This document shows positions 1 through 11,349 of a stretch of DNA of 64,000 bases, in pieces. The stretch covers positions 2,007,001-2,071,000 of the forward strand of contig NEEC01000016.1 of the NCBI GenBank assembly GCA_002189035.1, read 5' to 3'. A program made the position numbers and the translations under genes. The notes under the pieces are model-generated. The model worked only from the letters and a program-made list of their open reading frames with translations. It made no database searches and was not told the DNA's origin. How positions within the stretch are numbered: position 1 is the stretch's first letter; each line of letters starts with the position of its first letter. This stretch comes from Utricularia gibba. Taxonomy: Eukaryota > Streptophyta > Magnoliopsida > Lamiales > Lentibulariaceae.

Positions 1-568
1 CGATTGAACCCCCAAAGAGGGAAATTCTACCGGACAGCGTGCTTCGTATGCGCCCATTTTGCCGCAACGCCATCATTCGATGCACGATGCTCCGAACAGG
101 AAGCCACGAGTTTGTCGTAGAGTAGAATCACGATTTTCAGTCCTGGGTAAACGACAGCATGGGTTATCACTAATACCTAGAGAAAAGAGTGTAATAGTAT
201 GATCTAAGGTGGATTGAGGACAAAACTTGGAGGGAATGTTTATGTAAGATAAGTAATAGAGTTTGTTTTTTAAATGTAATAAGGTTTGAAGGGCATCATC
301 TTAATTTGTCCGGATGCATGGCCCCACACTCCTCATCCCCACTTTTGATCTCCATAGATCACGTTACTGCACCAGCGCCAGCTGAGGAAGAAAGAAACTG
401 GAGATTGAGGAGAAAAATGGTGGTTTCTTGCTTCCTCTTCCGGATAGAATAAAGGAAAAGAAATGCACAAGAGCTCACAACTACTCCTCCTTTTGCCAAA
501 AGAAGAAGAGCTTTTCTTCGGTTCCTTCTTTCCATTGAGCTTCTTCAGTTGGCACTAGGCTTCCTCCG
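1..568 (+). other. Upstream region and leader of the IDD gene
   Basis: No gene is recognised here. The last 90 bases (about 480-568) are rich in CT and CTT runs, as expected for a plant 5' untranslated leader, and end at the ATG chosen for the zinc-finger gene. I see no clear TATA box that would fix the transcription start. Confidence 0.4.
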
Positions 569-2339
569 ATGATGTTGAACGCTAACGATTCACAGCTTCT
601 ACAATTGCCTTCATCCAACAACGATGGAGGTAAGAAGAAGCGGTTACCTGCAGGAACCCCAGGTGAGAAACAAAACAAAGAAATGTTTGGTTGATCTCTC
701 GAGTGGTTGGCAGATCCTTTGATCTCAGTAGGGTTTGTTTCCTCATGGCAGATCCAGAAGCCGAAGTAGTGTCGCTTTCTCCAAAAACCCTCCTTGAAAC
801 GGATCGTTTCGTGTGCGAGATCTGCAACCAGGGTTTCCAAAGAGACCAAAATCTTCAGATGCACCGGCGACGACACAAGGTGCCGTCCAAGTCATCATTT
901 TCCGAAGAGGAACATTCCTTTTTTTATTTTTCTCTCCCATTACTCTTCCTCAACGTTGTATAGGTGCCATGGAAGCTGGCGAAACGGGATAATGCGACTC
1001 CGAAGAGGCGTGTCTACGTGTGTCCGGAGCCGAGCTGCCTTCACCACGACGCCGGACACGCGCTCGGAGACCTTGTCGGGATCAAGAAGCATTACAGGAG
1101 GAAACATAGCAACCAGAAGCAATGGGTCTGCTACAAATGCTCCAAGGGATACGCCGTGCAGTCCGATTACAAAGCGCATCTGAAGACGTGTGGGACACGG
1201 GGTCACTCCTGCGACTGCGGCCGTGTCTTCTCCAGGTCCTCTTTTCTTCTTCTTCTTTCTTTTCCTTTTTATGGTACTTGGTTTTGAGTGTGCGTTTCTT
1301 CGTGTTTCGATGAGGGTGTGTGCGTCAAATCATTTTCAGAGGAAAAAGCAGTGGCAGTACATTTATGCGCCACTGCAACAAAGCTTCTGTTCGGCTTTGA
1401 CTCTACGACAGCCCATACCTAGTCTCTTATTCTCAAGAGTTTATGGGATTTTTCTTGCCATAAAACATCTATACAATATCGAAATTGTGTACATAGTAGT
1501 TGCTTTGATCTACCGGAATGTCATCGGATCTAAGAACAAAACAAGAACCCTTTCCATGAAAATATTAAATACTTGTCACCCTTGCAACGATCTGTCTAAT
1601 GGTATATGCTTGCGGGTTGTCTTTGCTTGATAGGGTGGAGAGCTTCATTGAACATCAGGATGTCTGCAACATTCGTCTCCGATCATTGCGGCCACCACCA
1701 CAAACGCATCGGCTTCTTTCCGTTTCAGGCCCTATCTCCACCGGAGTATCCGCCACCGATTTCCTCACTCGACCACAGCCAAAAGAGCCCGTGTTCCTTA
1801 ACCCACCAGCCATTTCCAGAGCAAAACTAAATTTGGAGCTCCAGCTTCTCACTACTGAAAATGAAGTCATTAAAAAACCCTACAACCGGGAAGACTCATC
1901 CACTACCCTACTCCACCTCTCCATCGGCTCACCATCTGCATCCACCGTTGATCCACAGAGCCTGAGACTGAAGGAGCACTCCGAGAAACAGCTGAAGCAA
2001 GCCATGGCTGATAAGGCTCACGCGGCGGAGGCACGGTGGCAGGCCCATCGGCAGGTTCAGCTGGCGGAGCAAGAGTTAAGCGACGCGAAGCGAATCCGGC
2101 AGCAAGCGGCCGCGGAGTTGATGAAAGCTCAAGTACTGAAAGAAGTTGCAGCAAGTAAGCCGATCAATCCCTTCACGCTCCACCTCACTTGTGACTCTTG
2201 CAGCCGGAAGAGGTTGCAGCAAGGCTCGAGCGCTCCCGTTCAGGCTGAGGCCTCATCATCCTATGAAAGCTCCCTAATGCCAAGGCACTCAATAGCCGAG
2301 ATGAAGGGATGGGAGATGAAGAAGGGCTTCCACGAGTAA
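569..2339 (+). CDS. INDETERMINATE-domain C2H2 zinc-finger transcription factor, IDD14/15/16 (SGR5) group
   Basis: Nuclear DNA-binding regulator; relatives act in gravitropism, auxin and starch metabolism. Spliced exons are 569-662, 752-879, 964-1235 and 1634-2339, giving 399 residues with GT-AG junctions. A basic KKKR run (residues 23-26) may be a nuclear signal. The ID domain follows: zinc finger 1 from Cys53 (CEICNQGF), then CPEPSCLHHD, then the C2HC finger CSKGYAVQSDYKAHLKTC and CDCGRVFSRVESFIEHQ. The wording GHSCDCGRVFSRVESFIEHQ is typical of the IDD14/15/16 branch; other IDDs have a RRDSFITHRAFC-type end. A long Ala/Gln/Glu-rich coiled coil (about 276-337) and a CDSCSRKR motif (about 351) close the protein. 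The start codon is the first of a tandem ATG pair. Family assignment is firm; which paralogue is not. Confidence 0.95.
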
Positions 2340-3904
2340 CAATTTATTTATTCCTCTAAAACTTGTGTAATTACATGCCCATCGTGCTCGTGCATTTTGC
2401 AATAAATGGTTCGCTTTTTTCATTGTATCGTACTACTCGACATTGTTTATTCTTTTGAATTTTGTGAAGCTTGGGTGTTGTCGCAATGTAACCAACGAGA
2501 CTCTGCTTAGGATATAAAGTTGTCTGCTTTTTCTTTTCCTTGTTTACCCCATTAACCTAAACCTAGTGGTGAGCGAAAATTCCCACTTTCACCCGAAATC
2601 GATTGCTTAGAATTCAAAGTTATTATTGATGGGTTGTGGGGTGTTACTCTCTTTACAATACAATCTAAGGAAGTGGGTAATTTCTGAAAAAGCCGGGTGA
2701 ATTATCTATCACTCACAGCTTCTGCTGCGGTCTGAGCAGGGGAATGACGGTTATGACTTTACGCTTTACAGGTTGTAAAAGGAGGGGCACCAGAATCCGA
2801 AGAAGAAAGAAGTGGGGTTGCGCGGAAGGGAAGGGAAGGGAATTCATCAGAGCAGTGGCAGCCGCAGCTGCGGCTCATAAATGTTGACGAAAGGCTGCAT
2901 GTTTTTCAGTGCCCGTCTCGTCTCCCTCCACCACCTCTAGATTCAGCCACCCCAAGTCGTATATATCATGATGCAGATTGCACTCGTCATTTTCTCTTCA
3001 AAATCTAATATACTTATTCCTTCATCAAATGGCCCACACTCATTTTCACGATGTTGTCTGCTTAAACACCCAATTTTAACTACAGTATTTTCTTTAGGGA
3101 AAAAAATCTGTATGTAAAATTAAAAAATATCTATTTATATAAATCATGCTTTTATTCTATCAATAACCGATGTGGAATTTGGTTAATATTATTACATCCT
3201 TTTGTGGGTTGTGTATTTTTGCCCCCCTTGGAAACCCACCATCATCGTTGAGATTTGTCCCACTAATGATTACAATCCAAGTTTAATCTGATATCAAATA
3301 TAATGATACATTGTCGTTTTACACCATATTATCTACTTCAGACACACCTCCTCAACTACACCTACTCCCATGCCCTTTGATCATTTCCTCCTTGGAAGAA
3401 ATGTGGTTTCTAAATATTTCAATACTACCTATCCTCATCACGTCTCCACAATTTCAAGATGACGTGATTCTTATGATATGTATTACGATAAATATGGTTT
3501 ACTATATTTGTGGGTAGATGGTATATATGATAATTGTATATATGACACCTTGATATAATATATGGTTTTTTATAATTATAATTACAAATATCATTTATAT
3601 AAAAATGTATTCTGATCAATGAAAAATTATAGTTTTCTCTTCATTTCACTTATTGAATTATTTACGGGTTGAGGGCAATCTGTCCCGAAGGGAGCCTTTC
3701 CCTCGCTTCTTGACGATTGACTTTGCTTTCCATGGCCCTTGAATCATTCTGCAACCCGAGTGGCACCTACACAAAGTAACTGAGAAAAAGAAGCTTTCTT
3801 GATGTTGAAGATTTGATTTGATGCAGGAAATGTGCGCATCATCCAACCTTTCACATGGACATTTCTCTGTGCCAAAATATTCCATCACTTTAAAGAATGA
3901 TGTC
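2340..3904. other. Intergenic, no gene seen
   Basis: This is the 3' flank of the IDD gene followed by AT-rich DNA. A short GC-richer patch at 2810-2880 has GAAGG repeats and a 14-base perfect palindrome (GCCGCAGCTGCGGC, 2861-2874). Short open frames here show no family resemblance. The frame from 3818 runs open into CHLM, but nothing before 4127 looks like plastid-protein sequence. Confidence 0.5.
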
Positions 3905-3995
3905 AAACAGGGCCCAGAACTAGCCGGGCGGGCCCAAACAACAAAGCCCAATCGCAACTCATCAAGCCAAGCGTCAGAGCATGGGCCCCACGCAG
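3905..3995 (+). promoter_or_regulatory. Site II (GGCCCA/TGGGCC) cluster upstream of CHLM
   Basis: GGCCCA occurs near 3911 and 3931, GCCCAAT near 3946, and ATGGGCCCCA at 3981-3990. These match site II elements, bound by TCP-class factors in many housekeeping plant promoters. They lie 140-220 bp before the CHLM start codon. Function is inferred from motif and position only. Confidence 0.5.
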
Positions 3996-4126
3996 GGACA
4001 CGTCGGCGTATCCTATCCTGCCTGCCTGGCTTGGAAGTTGAACGGATGAGAAGACGGACAGAATTAAGAAGAAGAAACATCTCAAGAGCTCGCTCGCAGA
4101 GTCTCCTGCCGGACAGAACGACGTCA

Positions 4127-5144
4127 ATGGCTTATTCCTCGCTTTTAACTTCGATACCCCACTTCACTCCCCTGGGGTCCCACTCCCGGCGCTTGGGCCG
4201 CCGCAGCTTCCCTGTATCCGCCGCGATTCCAACGGGGGCCGAGGTGTCAGCAGCGACCGATGCCCTGGATAGTGCTTCAATTGCGGTAATTGGAGGTGGG
4301 TCAGTGGCTGCGCTCGCCGCGGTGCTATCCCTTACTGACCCAGATAAGCGACGGAAAATGCAGGCAGAGGTGGTGGGCGGGGACGACAAGGCGGTCGTTC
4401 GCGAGTATTTTAATAACGATGGGTTTCAGCGGTGGCGGAGGATCTATGGAGATGGGGATGATGTTAATCGCGTGCAACTAGACATTAGACTGGGGCACTC
4501 TAAAACTGTAGAGAATGTGATGAAGATGTTGTTAGATGAGGGGCCGTTAAATGGAATTACAGTCTGTGACGCTGGCTGTGGCACCGGCTCCCTGTCAATC
4601 CCGTTGGCCAAAGAGGGCGCTCTTGTGGCAGCGAGTGATATCTCCGCTTCCATGGTCACAGAGGCTGAGAAAAAAGTACACTCCCATCAGCGTTTCAATG
4701 TTCTCCATTGCTGATATGCCTCATGATTGAACACCTCTTTTCACATTCATGGCGCAGGCAAGGCAGGAGCTTGGGAAAGATGACCCGCTCCCAAGATTCG
4801 AGGTGAAGGATTTAGAGAGCTTGGAGGGGAAATTCAACACAGTTGTGTGCCTGGATGTTTTGATTCACTACCCTCAAGACAAAGCTGATGCAATGATAGC
4901 CCATCTCACCTCCTTGGCAGATAGGCGCTTGATTCTTAGCTTCGCACCAAAAACATTTTACTATGATCTGCTTAAGAGAATAGGTGAATTGTTCCCTGGA
5001 CCTTCAAAGGCTACCAGGGCATACCTCCATTCTGAAGCTGATGTTGAGAGGGCATTGAAGAAAGTGGGATGGAAGATAAGAAAGAGAGGTCTGATTACCA
5101 CACAGTTTTACTTTTCTAGGATTGTGGAGGCTATTCCTGCATAG
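4127..5144 (+). CDS. CHLM: Magnesium-protoporphyrin IX methyltransferase, plastid precursor
   Basis: Uses S-adenosylmethionine to methylate Mg-protoporphyrin IX, the step after Mg chelatase in chlorophyll synthesis, at plastid membranes. Two exons, 4127-4675 and 4758-5144, give 311 residues, the usual plant length. Residues 1 to about 45 are rich in Ser, Arg and hydrophobic residues (MAYSSLLTSI...) and form the transit peptide. A Gly/Ala-rich hydrophobic stretch (IAVIGGGSVAALAAVLSL) follows. The SAM-binding motif I is VCDAGCGTGSLSIP (about 146-159), then the acidic SDISASMV. The C-terminal half has VVCLDVLIHYPQDKA and ends TTQFYFSRIVEAIPA, as in known CHLM proteins. The frame is open upstream to 3818, but 4127 begins the recognisable transit peptide. 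Site II elements lie just upstream. Confidence 0.97.
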
Positions 5145-5194
5145 TAACTCACTTCAAGGGCAGAGTTTGAGAAGTGCCTTCCCTTGCAACTTTT

Positions 5195-5298
5195 CTTCAT
5201 ATTGCATGTCTTATGACTTCTCACTGAGAACTGAGAAGTGTATAAACTTCATATTGCATGTCTTGTGACTTCTCACTGAGAACTGACAAGTGTATAAA
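5195..5298 (+). repeat. 52-bp tandem duplication in the CHLM 3' flank
   Basis: Two adjacent 52-base copies (5195-5246 and 5247-5298) differ at only about two positions. Each begins CTTCATATTGCATGTCTT and ends AAGTGTATAAA. They begin 50 bases after the CHLM stop, so they probably sit in the 3' UTR. Confidence 0.9.
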
Positions 5299-5339
5299 TT
5301 GAAACAAGTGTAATGAAGGTCAGTAATCACCATTTATTT

Positions 5340-5445
5340 AAATGGGCCTGGGCCAGACAAGCCCTTTTACAGCGGAGTGGCTTGTGTGCATTATTTGTTT
5401 CCCGGGGCTCTGATTTGGGCTTAGGCCTTTCCAGGCCCGAAGACT
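5340..5445 (+). promoter_or_regulatory. Site II elements in the CHLM-GlyRS gap
   Basis: AATGGGCCTGGGCCAGACAA (from 5340), TTGGGCTTAGGCC (about 5414-5427) and CAGGCCCGAA (about 5432) lie 100-200 bp before the glycyl-tRNA synthetase start. TGGGCC/T motifs of this kind are common in promoters of plant translation genes. The whole gap between the CHLM stop and the next ATG is 395 bp. Confidence 0.5.
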
Positions 5446-5539
5446 GAAAATATCCCGCGTGTAGACTTCGGAGATATTTCGTGAGTGATGTGGGGGTGTT
5501 CCGGATCGGATTGGATTGAGCTGTACTCGTAACTGAGAA

Positions 5540-8500
5540 ATGGAGGCCGCGCAGGAAGCCCTAAAGCGGGAAGCTTACCGTGTAGCAGTTGTCAACACTC
5601 TTGAGCGCCGGCTTTTCTACATACCTTCGTTCAAGATTTACCGCGGCGTTGCTGGGCTCTACGATTATGGACCTCCTGGCTGTGCTGTTAAAGCCAATGT
5701 CCTTGCTTTCTGGCGCCAGGTAGGCCTATGTGATGTTCTTGTTGAATTCTTTTTTGATTGGATTCGGTTTCGCGTGGCTTCCTCCTTGGTGTTCTAGTGT
5801 GGTAGTTTATTTGCAATTCTCTATAGAAAATTTGAAGTAATGTGTTTTCTTGCGGATTGCCCATTTTTATTTTCGACCCGAGATGCATAATCCCTTTTCG
5901 TGTTATTCATAAGTTGATCTAGTACGGTCTTTTTATGGGGTCTCCTACTTTGAGAACCATATGACTTGATTTGGTATTCTTCAGCATTTTGTGCTTGAAG
6001 AGGGCATGTTGGAAGTTGACTGCCCCTGTGTCACACCGGAAGTTGTTCTCAAGGCATCAGGCCATGTTGATAAGTTCACAGACCTCATGGTTAAAGATGT
6101 CAAGACTGGAACATGCTACCGAGCTGATCACTTGCTGAAAGATTTTTGCAAGGAAAAGCTTGAAAAGGACACAAAACTAGATGCAGAGAAAGCGAAAGAA
6201 ATCAAGCATATTCTTGCTGTGTTGGATGACCTCTCTGCTGAGGAGCTTGGTGCAAAAATCAAAGAGTATGGAATTACAGCTCCGGACACCAAAAATCCAC
6301 TCTCTGATCCGTATCCTTTTAACCTGATGTTTCAGACATCAATTGGGCCATCTGGATTGACTCCTGGGTGAGAATTATTAATTATAATCTCATCACTTTG
6401 CCTGCGCTGCATTATTCTTTTCATCTTGTTTGACTTTTAATTTTCTATTTTGTGCAGTTATATGCGCCCTGAGACTGCTCAAGGAATCTTTGTCAACTTT
6501 AAGGATTTATACTACTATAATGGAAACAAGCTTCCTTTTGCAGCTGCTCAGATCGGCCAAGCTTTCCGAAATGAGGTCTTGCCCTGTTTTTTAGATCTTG
6601 ACTTAACCTAAAGTAATCATGCAATGGCTATTAATTTATAAATTTTGTATCTATGAATATTGCAGATTTCTCCACGCCAGGGCCTCCTAAGAGTCCGCGA
6701 GTTCACATTAGCTGAAATTGAGCACTTTGTGGATCCTGAAGACAAGTCACATCCTAAGTTTTCTGAAGTTAGTGAACTAGAATTTCTTATGTTCCCGAGA
6801 GAAGATCAGGTATCTGGAAAGCAAGCAAGAAAAGTAGCCATTGGAAAAGCAGTGTCTCAGGTAAGTATTAGTATATAGACGCTGTTAGTGACACAAGTTC
6901 TTTGTCATTATTAATCATCCTTTTCTTTTCAAACAGGGGATCGTCAATAATGAAACCCTTGGGTACTTCATAGGACGAGTGTACTTGTTCCTGACACAAC
7001 TTGGCATAGATAAAGATCGTCTGCGTTTTCGCCAGCATTTGGCAAACGAGATGGCACACTATGCTGCTGATTGTTGGGATGCTGAAATTGAATGCTCTTA
7101 TGGATGGATTGAGTGTGTGGGTATTGCCGACAGATCAGCTTATGATTTGCGCGCTCATACGGTAAGTATAATCGGAGTTGATGCTTTCCAACTTTTATTA
7201 CGTTCACTGATAAAAAATTTCATTGTTTGGCAGTGACGAATATTTAGCCGTTTCTTTATTTTTTAGGATAAGAGTGGTGTACCACTGGTGGCCGCTGAAA
7301 AATTTGCTGAGCCTAAAGAAGTAGAGGTAGTTTCTCGGAATTTCTGCAGTGCTCCTCTTCTCCCTGTCATCCTTTATGTCCTTTGTTCAGTGCATATTGA
7401 CATTTAGAGGTGCATGTATTAAGACATTCACATTTGTCAATGTATTTTGTCGTTTAATGTCGTTAGAAGATGCTATCTTTCATCTATTTTTATTTAAAGC
7501 CTACTTAGTAGCTAGCTCCTCATTGGATTTAATTGAACAATTCCGTTGAAAGTTTGTAACCTGCATGTTCTGCTAACTATTCGCTAAAAGTTGTCTGTTT
7601 ATGGATTTCAGAAGCTTGTTATAGCCCCTGTTAAGAAAGAAATTGGCCTTGCATTCAAAGCCAACCAAAGGATGGTTCTTGAAGCTTTAGAGGTGTAAGC
7701 TCTTTCATATTTGCATTCTGAAGTTACCTCTTTTTTTCTATGAAATTTCAGTTTCTCTTAATTATACCATTTTTATTTGCTTCTAGTTTGTTTCCGTTGG
7801 CTGGAGTTCCTTGGAAAGTGCTATTAATTCTTCCTAGTAAAGTACATAAGTTTGGAATCGGTATAACGATCTGCTGTGTCAAAAATTCTTAAGGCTATGG
7901 GGGAAAAGGAAGCTCTGGAGATGAAATCGACTTTAGAAGCCGTGGGGGAAGCCCAGTTTCACGTCTGCACTCTTGATCAGGTTGTTTCTATAAAGAAAAG
8001 TATGGTGTCAATCTCGAAAGAGAAAAAAAAGGAGCACCAAAGAGTCTTCACTCCATCCGTTATCGAGCCATCTTTCGGCATCGGAAGGATCATATATTGT
8101 CTCTACGAACACTCCTTTTATACAAGGACTAGCAAGGACGGGGATGAGCAGTTGCATGTCTTCCGGTTCCCACCCCTCGTTGCTCCAATCAAGTGCACTG
8201 TTTTCCCTCTAGTTCAAAATCAAGAGTACGAGGAAGTTTCCAAGAAAATTGCCAAGTCGTTGACTGCACTGGGAATTTCTTACAAGATCGATATAACAGG
8301 TGTGCGCAATTTCGGAATCATCCCAGTGTATCTGTTCTTTTGCCGTGAATGCAGCAAATGATTTCTTGTGACAATTAGATCGAGTTTGTAGTTAGAAATG
8401 CTCAGTGTTTATCCAGAAGTTGTCATTCTCCTTTGCAGGCACCTCTATTGGCAAGAGGTATGCAAGAACCGATGAGCTGGGGGTTCCCTTTGCCATCACA

Positions 8501-8653
8501 GTGGACTCTACGGCCTCAGTGACTGTCAGAGAGAGGGACAGCAAGGAGCAAATTCGTGTTAACGTGGAGGAGGTGGCTGTTTTGATCAAAGAGGTAACAG
8601 ATGGAGTGAGCACATGGAACGACGTGCTGTGGAAATACCCCACACACCACTGA
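5540..8653 (+). CDS. Glycyl-tRNA synthetase, eukaryotic alpha2 type (class II)
   Basis: Attaches glycine to tRNA-Gly. Nine exons (5540-5719, 5985-6367, 6458-6575, 6666-6860, 6937-7161, 7267-7326, 7612-7692, 7894-8299, 8439-8653) give 620 residues with GT-AG junctions in phase. Visible hallmarks: [17 protein letters not shown] and GLYDYGPPG near the N terminus, [15 protein letters not shown], motif 2 around [18 protein letters not shown] (224-241), motif 3 [16 protein letters not shown] (472-487), and the anticodon-binding domain from [15 protein letters not shown] to the end. The start is fixed by an in-frame TGA six bases upstream. Only about 12 residues precede the catalytic core. The Arabidopsis enzyme, from memory, has a far longer leader (organelle targeting plus a WHEP-like helix), so this product is probably cytosolic only. 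Confidence 0.97.
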
Positions 8654-10862
8654 TCACATAGAGAAGAAGGGAGCTGCCGTCGGTCATTCCAGTGCAGGCA
8701 TCCTCCCCCGGTACTGTTTTCAACTTCTTTCGAGTGCACTCGACGATTCTATGGTTACCCATCAACAGGGATTTTGAATTGTTGGGAAAGGAGCAGACTA
8801 CGAAGCTATTTATGAGCTGATTAGGGTTTGGTAACACTAGATTATGAAAATCAAACCTGATACACCCGAATACATTTGACCTGAGTTTGGATTCTAGATA
8901 ATTGGTTTTGGGTTGGGTTCAAGTAAAAAATTTTAGGTTTGTTTATTTTTTATTTGGATTTGGTACACCTACGGTCAAATTTGATATAGTTGTATATTTA
9001 AAAACAATTTATTATAAGTAGGACTTCAACGAATGAGAAATAAAGGATTTTAACAATCGCAATTATACTTATTTAAGGAAAAAAATTACAAAATAAATGA
9101 GTTTAGAAAACACATCATAGGAGCCAAAATAAATGATTCTAGAGGGCTGATTGATTTTATAACCTCATAAAATGAGATATGATACTATAACACATAATGA
9201 GTATAATTATTGTAGAATAATATCTTCACAAGTTGTGTAAACAAGTAATTCCGTGAGATTTACTCACACACAGGTAAAACCTTTTGCATGGTAGAGTTTT
9301 GATTCCAAATTATTATTTATATTGTTTTAAAACCTATATTTTTTTTTATTATTGTTTGTTTTGAATATATTTTTAGAAAATTAAAAAATAACCAATTACT
9401 TTTAGATATGATATTATTTATTACTTCAATGATTTTTGTATACTTTTAACATATAAGAAGAGTTTGGATAGTGAATCAGGATTGATTACAAAGAATTAGT
9501 ATTTATTGCATGAATATTAATACATTTTATTTGTTATGATAATAGATCAAGTCTGAACAAAGACTCATAAAGTATGAACATAGTTTACAACAAATATATG
9601 TAATAAAACAATGCGAATTGAAATGCAGAATAGATAAAGTTGATATCTCAAGGTTCCAAGAATAAAGTATTCAATATTAATCTTGTTCCAACCAAACATA
9701 TATTCTTATTCTATAAGGGATTTAAGTCTATTTAAATCTTCCTTCTATTATAACTTTGGTTTATCTCTAGTTAGATTATATTTAAATAAACATATTAATC
9801 TTCTTTCCTTTTAAATCTATCTTGGTTTGATAGTAAGAGAGTAAAAGATTTTGATTATTAATTAAAAGTCAAAGAGCAACCCTTCCCTTAGACATCACTT
9901 GTTTATTTAGCCATTCATGTAGAATGAAAACAAAGTAAAAATGTAAAAGAATATAGCAAACATTTCCATTGTATCAAGTGACAAAAAAAAAAAAGATGAA
10001 AAATAAATCAAACAAAACAAGTTCAAATGAAAATTAGATGATATGTTTTTTTTGTCTACTCTTAGTTATGTTCCTATGATTGGTTGCCTGGTTGAGCAAG
10101 TAAAAAATCTCCATCTTCTCCTTCATGGTATTCTTCAATCTCTTTCTTCTAGTTTTTCACGTTTCTTACTTTGTCAAAAAGAATTCCCCTCTTATGGATC
10201 TCCCCCTCTCTCCTAAAAAATATTTTTTTTTATATCCTTGAAATATTTCATTCCTTCTCTTTTTAACTTTGTTTCCTTAGACTTTCAGTCTTTCTGTTAT
10301 AGTAGAGTCTGTTATACATGAATTTTCAGAATATGACTCAAAAGTGTGCTGTTGTACTCAAATATGCATAATTAGTTCCGAGTAGGGACTAAATGATGAA
10401 TTTAGCCTCCAATTCAAATAAAAGATAAAAACTAAGGTAATATTGCTAAAAATACTGTAATTAACTATACATCCTAATTTTCATAAATCATAAACAATTT
10501 TCTGCTATCAAAAGTACATGCTACAAGGTTGGAAGAAATCTGATTCCATAGTTTGATGCCAAAACATGCTTTGATTTTATTTTGAAATACCCATATCAAT
10601 ACTCAATCTTTCGAAAAACTATGTTCAATTTTTTTTACTCTCACTTAGATTCAACCCATATGCCAATGAGACCATGCCATTATTCACATCTATAGCAAGA
10701 AGTAATTCCCTATACTCTTATCATATAGGTACCATTGATACAAATGAAATGATGGTAACTTTGTTGCAAACCATCTTACTTATCTAGAGCATCTGCATGC
10801 AAAATTAACATTATTTGAATCAATCAAGTATAATATGAATTTACAGATCCATACCTTGAGTT
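8654..10862. other. Intergenic AT-rich DNA, no gene seen
   Basis: No open frame of note on either strand. The stretch at 8850-8940 has repeated GGTTTTGGGTTGGGTTC-type words resembling terminal regions of plant hAT-derived elements, without a clear second end. The rest is AT-rich with poly-A and poly-T runs. Confidence 0.4.
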
Positions 10863-11349
10863 AATTTCAAAAATTGGTCACAATTTCGACCCTAGTTTCA
10901 AACATTGGGCATAATCTACAATTCATTCAATAATTAATCACTAGGTTTTTTATGTTTTCAAAATTAGGTCACATGGTGGAATTGGTTGCTGGAGGTAATG
11001 TGAAGTAACTAAAATACCTCTCACCCTAAAAAATTCCACTTCAAACCCAGAATTCCACACACAAGAATCTCTTCACCCTCACAATATCCTACCTCCAAAA
11101 TCCTGCTAATTTCTGGATGGTATAGGTTGTGATTTTTGCTCTGGCCTGCAACCCAACAACATTCTGCCTCAACAAAACTATTTTGTTGTAACTAGCCTCC
11201 AAGGGCAGTGGTACAAGTTGCTATTTGATTACAAGATGATGGGTAGTAGTGTAGGAACTCGACATCGAGTAGCATAATTCAAAGGTAAGTTTTTTGTACT
11301 ACACTACGGTGGGATACTTATCCACCAATTCGGTAGGCATAAGTATGTT

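Noticed and set aside
481-876. 131-codon open frame on the - strand over the IDD exons
   Set aside because: It is the antisense shadow of the zinc-finger exons; the + strand frame carries the family motifs and splice sites.
3658-4080. 140-codon - strand frame upstream of CHLM
   Set aside because: No family resemblance; it lies antisense to the CHLM promoter and leader with site II motifs.
3818-4126. N-terminal extension of CHLM from an ATG at 3818
   Set aside because: The frame is open, but the segment has promoter motifs and no plastid-protein features; 4127 gives a normal-length transit peptide.
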